Source: Planctomycetota bacterium
GTDB taxonomy: Bacteria > Planctomycetota > UBA11346
Direction: 5' to 3'
NCBI GenBank assembly: GCA_013816645.1
Contig: JACDEC010000069.1
Coordinates: 1 to 10,381 of the forward strand
DNA length: 10,381 nt
The notes below the pieces were generated by a model. That model was given only the letters and a program-made list of their open reading frames with translations. It was not told where the DNA came from and made no database searches. This document shows positions 9,302-10,381 of the stretch, piece by piece (the stretch's first letter is position 1; each line of letters starts with the position of its first letter). Both the position numbers and the translations under genes were made by a program.

Positions 9302-10303
9302 ATGGAGATGCCATCGGCGCAACGCGAGGCAGCGGTCGCATCCGCCGTCGGACGGCGCACCATCCATCCCGCCCTATACCTCGGTGTGCTCGCGGTGACG
9401 GTGGGGTTGGGTCTGGCCGCGATAGCGACCTTCCTCTGTTCCCTGGCTGCCCGGCACATGCTCCCGCCCTTGCCGGTGAGCGGGAACCTCGCCTTCGACG
9501 AGAAGATCGAGTTCATCCGTCGCCGCGACGGCTTCACCTGCGAGGTCCTGGCGGTGGGCTCGTCGATGACCCTGAACAACCTGCATAGCGGCGAGTTCGC
9601 TCGGGCCATGGCCGATGGCGAGCGACTGCTCAACGTCGGCGCCTGGGCGATGAAGATCAGCGACTCCCGCGAGATGCTGACCTTCGCGCTCGAGCGCGCC
9701 GCGCCGCGCCAAGTCGTGATGGTCAGCGGTCCCATGGATTTCTACCGCGATCGCGATCACGCCTTCGTGAACCGCGCCAAGCTCGCGCCGATGGTCGATG
9801 GCAACAGCTACCCCTGGCAGGTCGCGAAGAACCTCGACGTCCAGTACTACTGGAACAACCGCATGCGGATGCCCGCCCTGCGCAGCAGCACGACGTCCTA
9901 CGAGAGCGTCGCCTTCGACGCCAGCGGCGCGGTGCTGCTCGACATCCATCAGCCCGACGTCGATGCGATCCGCTGGAATCAGCTGGTTGACTGCGCCCGC
10001 TTCGACAAGCGCCAGTACAAGGCTTTCAGCGAACTCGCCGCCGACCTGCGCTCACGCGGCATCGCGCTGGTGTGCGCCCAGGCACCGTTGCGGGCCGACT
10101 CCATCCCGAGCGGGCAGCTCGAACCGCTGCGCGCGCATTGGCGCACGCTCGCCGACGTCTGCTCCGCGCATGGGCACCGCTTCGTCAACGTGCACGAGCG
10201 CCTGGAGCTCCCCGAAGACTGCTTTGCCGACTATTCGCATCTCAACGTCGATGGCGCAGCGCGCTTCACCGCGTCGCTGGTCGAGGCACTCGCTCAGCCG
10301 TGA
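9302..10303 (+). CDS. Membrane-anchored SGNH/GDSL-like protein, probable acyl-transfer partner of the MBOAT protein
   Basis: This 333-residue protein has an N-terminal membrane anchor (about 22-48) with the rest probably in the periplasm. The SGNH fold is suggested by VLAVGSSMTLNNL (82-94, nucleophile Ser87), a central strand followed by GPMDFY (143-148), and the C-terminal DYSHLN (310-315) supplying Asp310 and His313. No strong similarity to AlgX, AlgJ or DltD can be claimed by eye, but gene order matches theirs: MBOAT first, SGNH-type partner next. In such pairs the MBOAT protein brings the acyl group through the membrane and the SGNH protein places it on the glycan. AAGGGA (9292-9297) lies 4 bases before the ATG, and only 19 bp separate it from the previous stop, so the two are co-transcribed. 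Its plain hydrolase alternative (esterase) is possible. Confidence 0.8.
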   Translation: MEMPSAQREAAVASAVGRRTIHPALYLGVLAVTVGLGLAAIATFLCSLAARHMLPPLPVSGNLAFDEKIEFIRRRDGFTCEVLAVGSSMTLNNLHSGEFARAMADGERLLNVGAWAMKISDSREMLTFALERAAPRQVVMVSGPMDFYRDRDHAFVNRAKLAPMVDGNSYPWQVAKNLDVQYYWNNRMRMPALRSSTTSYESVAFDASGAVLLDIHQPDVDAIRWNQLVDCARFDKRQYKAFSELAADLRSRGIALVCAQAPLRADSIPSGQLEPLRAHWRTLADVCSAHGHRFVNVHERLELPEDCFADYSHLNVDGAARFTASLVEALAQP

Positions 10304-10381
10304 GCGCGGACCCTCAGGGCCGCGGCGTGGGCTGGCGATGGGTGCGGGTGGTGCCGCTCTCCCTGGGGTGATCGTCCGCCC
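10304..10381. other. Right-edge tail without a supportable gene
   Basis: These 78 bp are GC-rich and contain no clear terminator hairpin with a T-run, no promoter and no start with a ribosome-binding site. One minus-strand frame is open from the edge to a TGA at 10316-10314 and could be the end of a convergent gene, but 21 codons are not enough to say. Confidence 0.4.

Noticed and set aside
10314..10381. Possible 3' end of a convergent minus-strand gene
   Set aside because: Only 21 open codons, Arg/Pro/Thr-rich and without a motif; cannot be told from chance.

Overview
The window is very GC-rich (roughly 70% by eye) and tightly packed, with seven genes. The best taxonomic clue is the pair of planctomycete-type genes in the middle: a cytochrome c / DUF1592-family protein followed by a DUF1552 protein. 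A Hanks-type kinase with a large extracytoplasmic domain fits the same picture. I infer a high-GC Planctomycetota or other PVC-group bacterium. Some of these families also occur in Myxococcota, so this is not proven. No rRNA, tRNA, CRISPR array, transposase or phage gene was seen.

Left part (1-2271, minus strand): a Ser/Thr protein kinase (526-2271) is followed, with an ATGA stop/start overlap, by a TPR-type lipoprotein (1-529) that runs off the left edge. The kinase is a membrane fusion. A cytoplasmic catalytic domain and one membrane helix are followed by an outer part that resembles the CsgG fold plus a FlgT-C-like tail. I read the pair as a possible envelope-sensing unit.

Divergent gap (2272-2581): 310 bp separate the kinase from the rightward genes. 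It holds the kinase ribosome-binding site, a weak sigma70-like promoter candidate facing right, and a short perfect dyad at the predicted start point.

Middle part (2582-7622, plus strand): three genes are chained by 4-base stop/start overlaps (ATGA, then GTGA). They encode an exported haem protein with DUF1587/1595/1592/1588/1585 modules, a Tat-exported DUF1552 protein, and an exported alpha/beta-hydrolase with C-terminal HEAT repeats. The overlaps suggest one translationally coupled unit acting outside the cytoplasm.

Right part (7759-10303, plus strand): after a 136-bp gap come an AlgI/DltB-like MBOAT acyltransferase and, 19 bp later, a membrane-anchored SGNH-type protein. This is the usual two-part arrangement for moving acyl groups across the membrane onto an extracellular glycan. 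The last 78 bp hold nothing I can call.

Taken together, the rightward genes could serve periplasmic or surface carbohydrate chemistry (binding, redox, de-esterification, acylation), perhaps controlled by the divergent kinase. That link is inference from position only.
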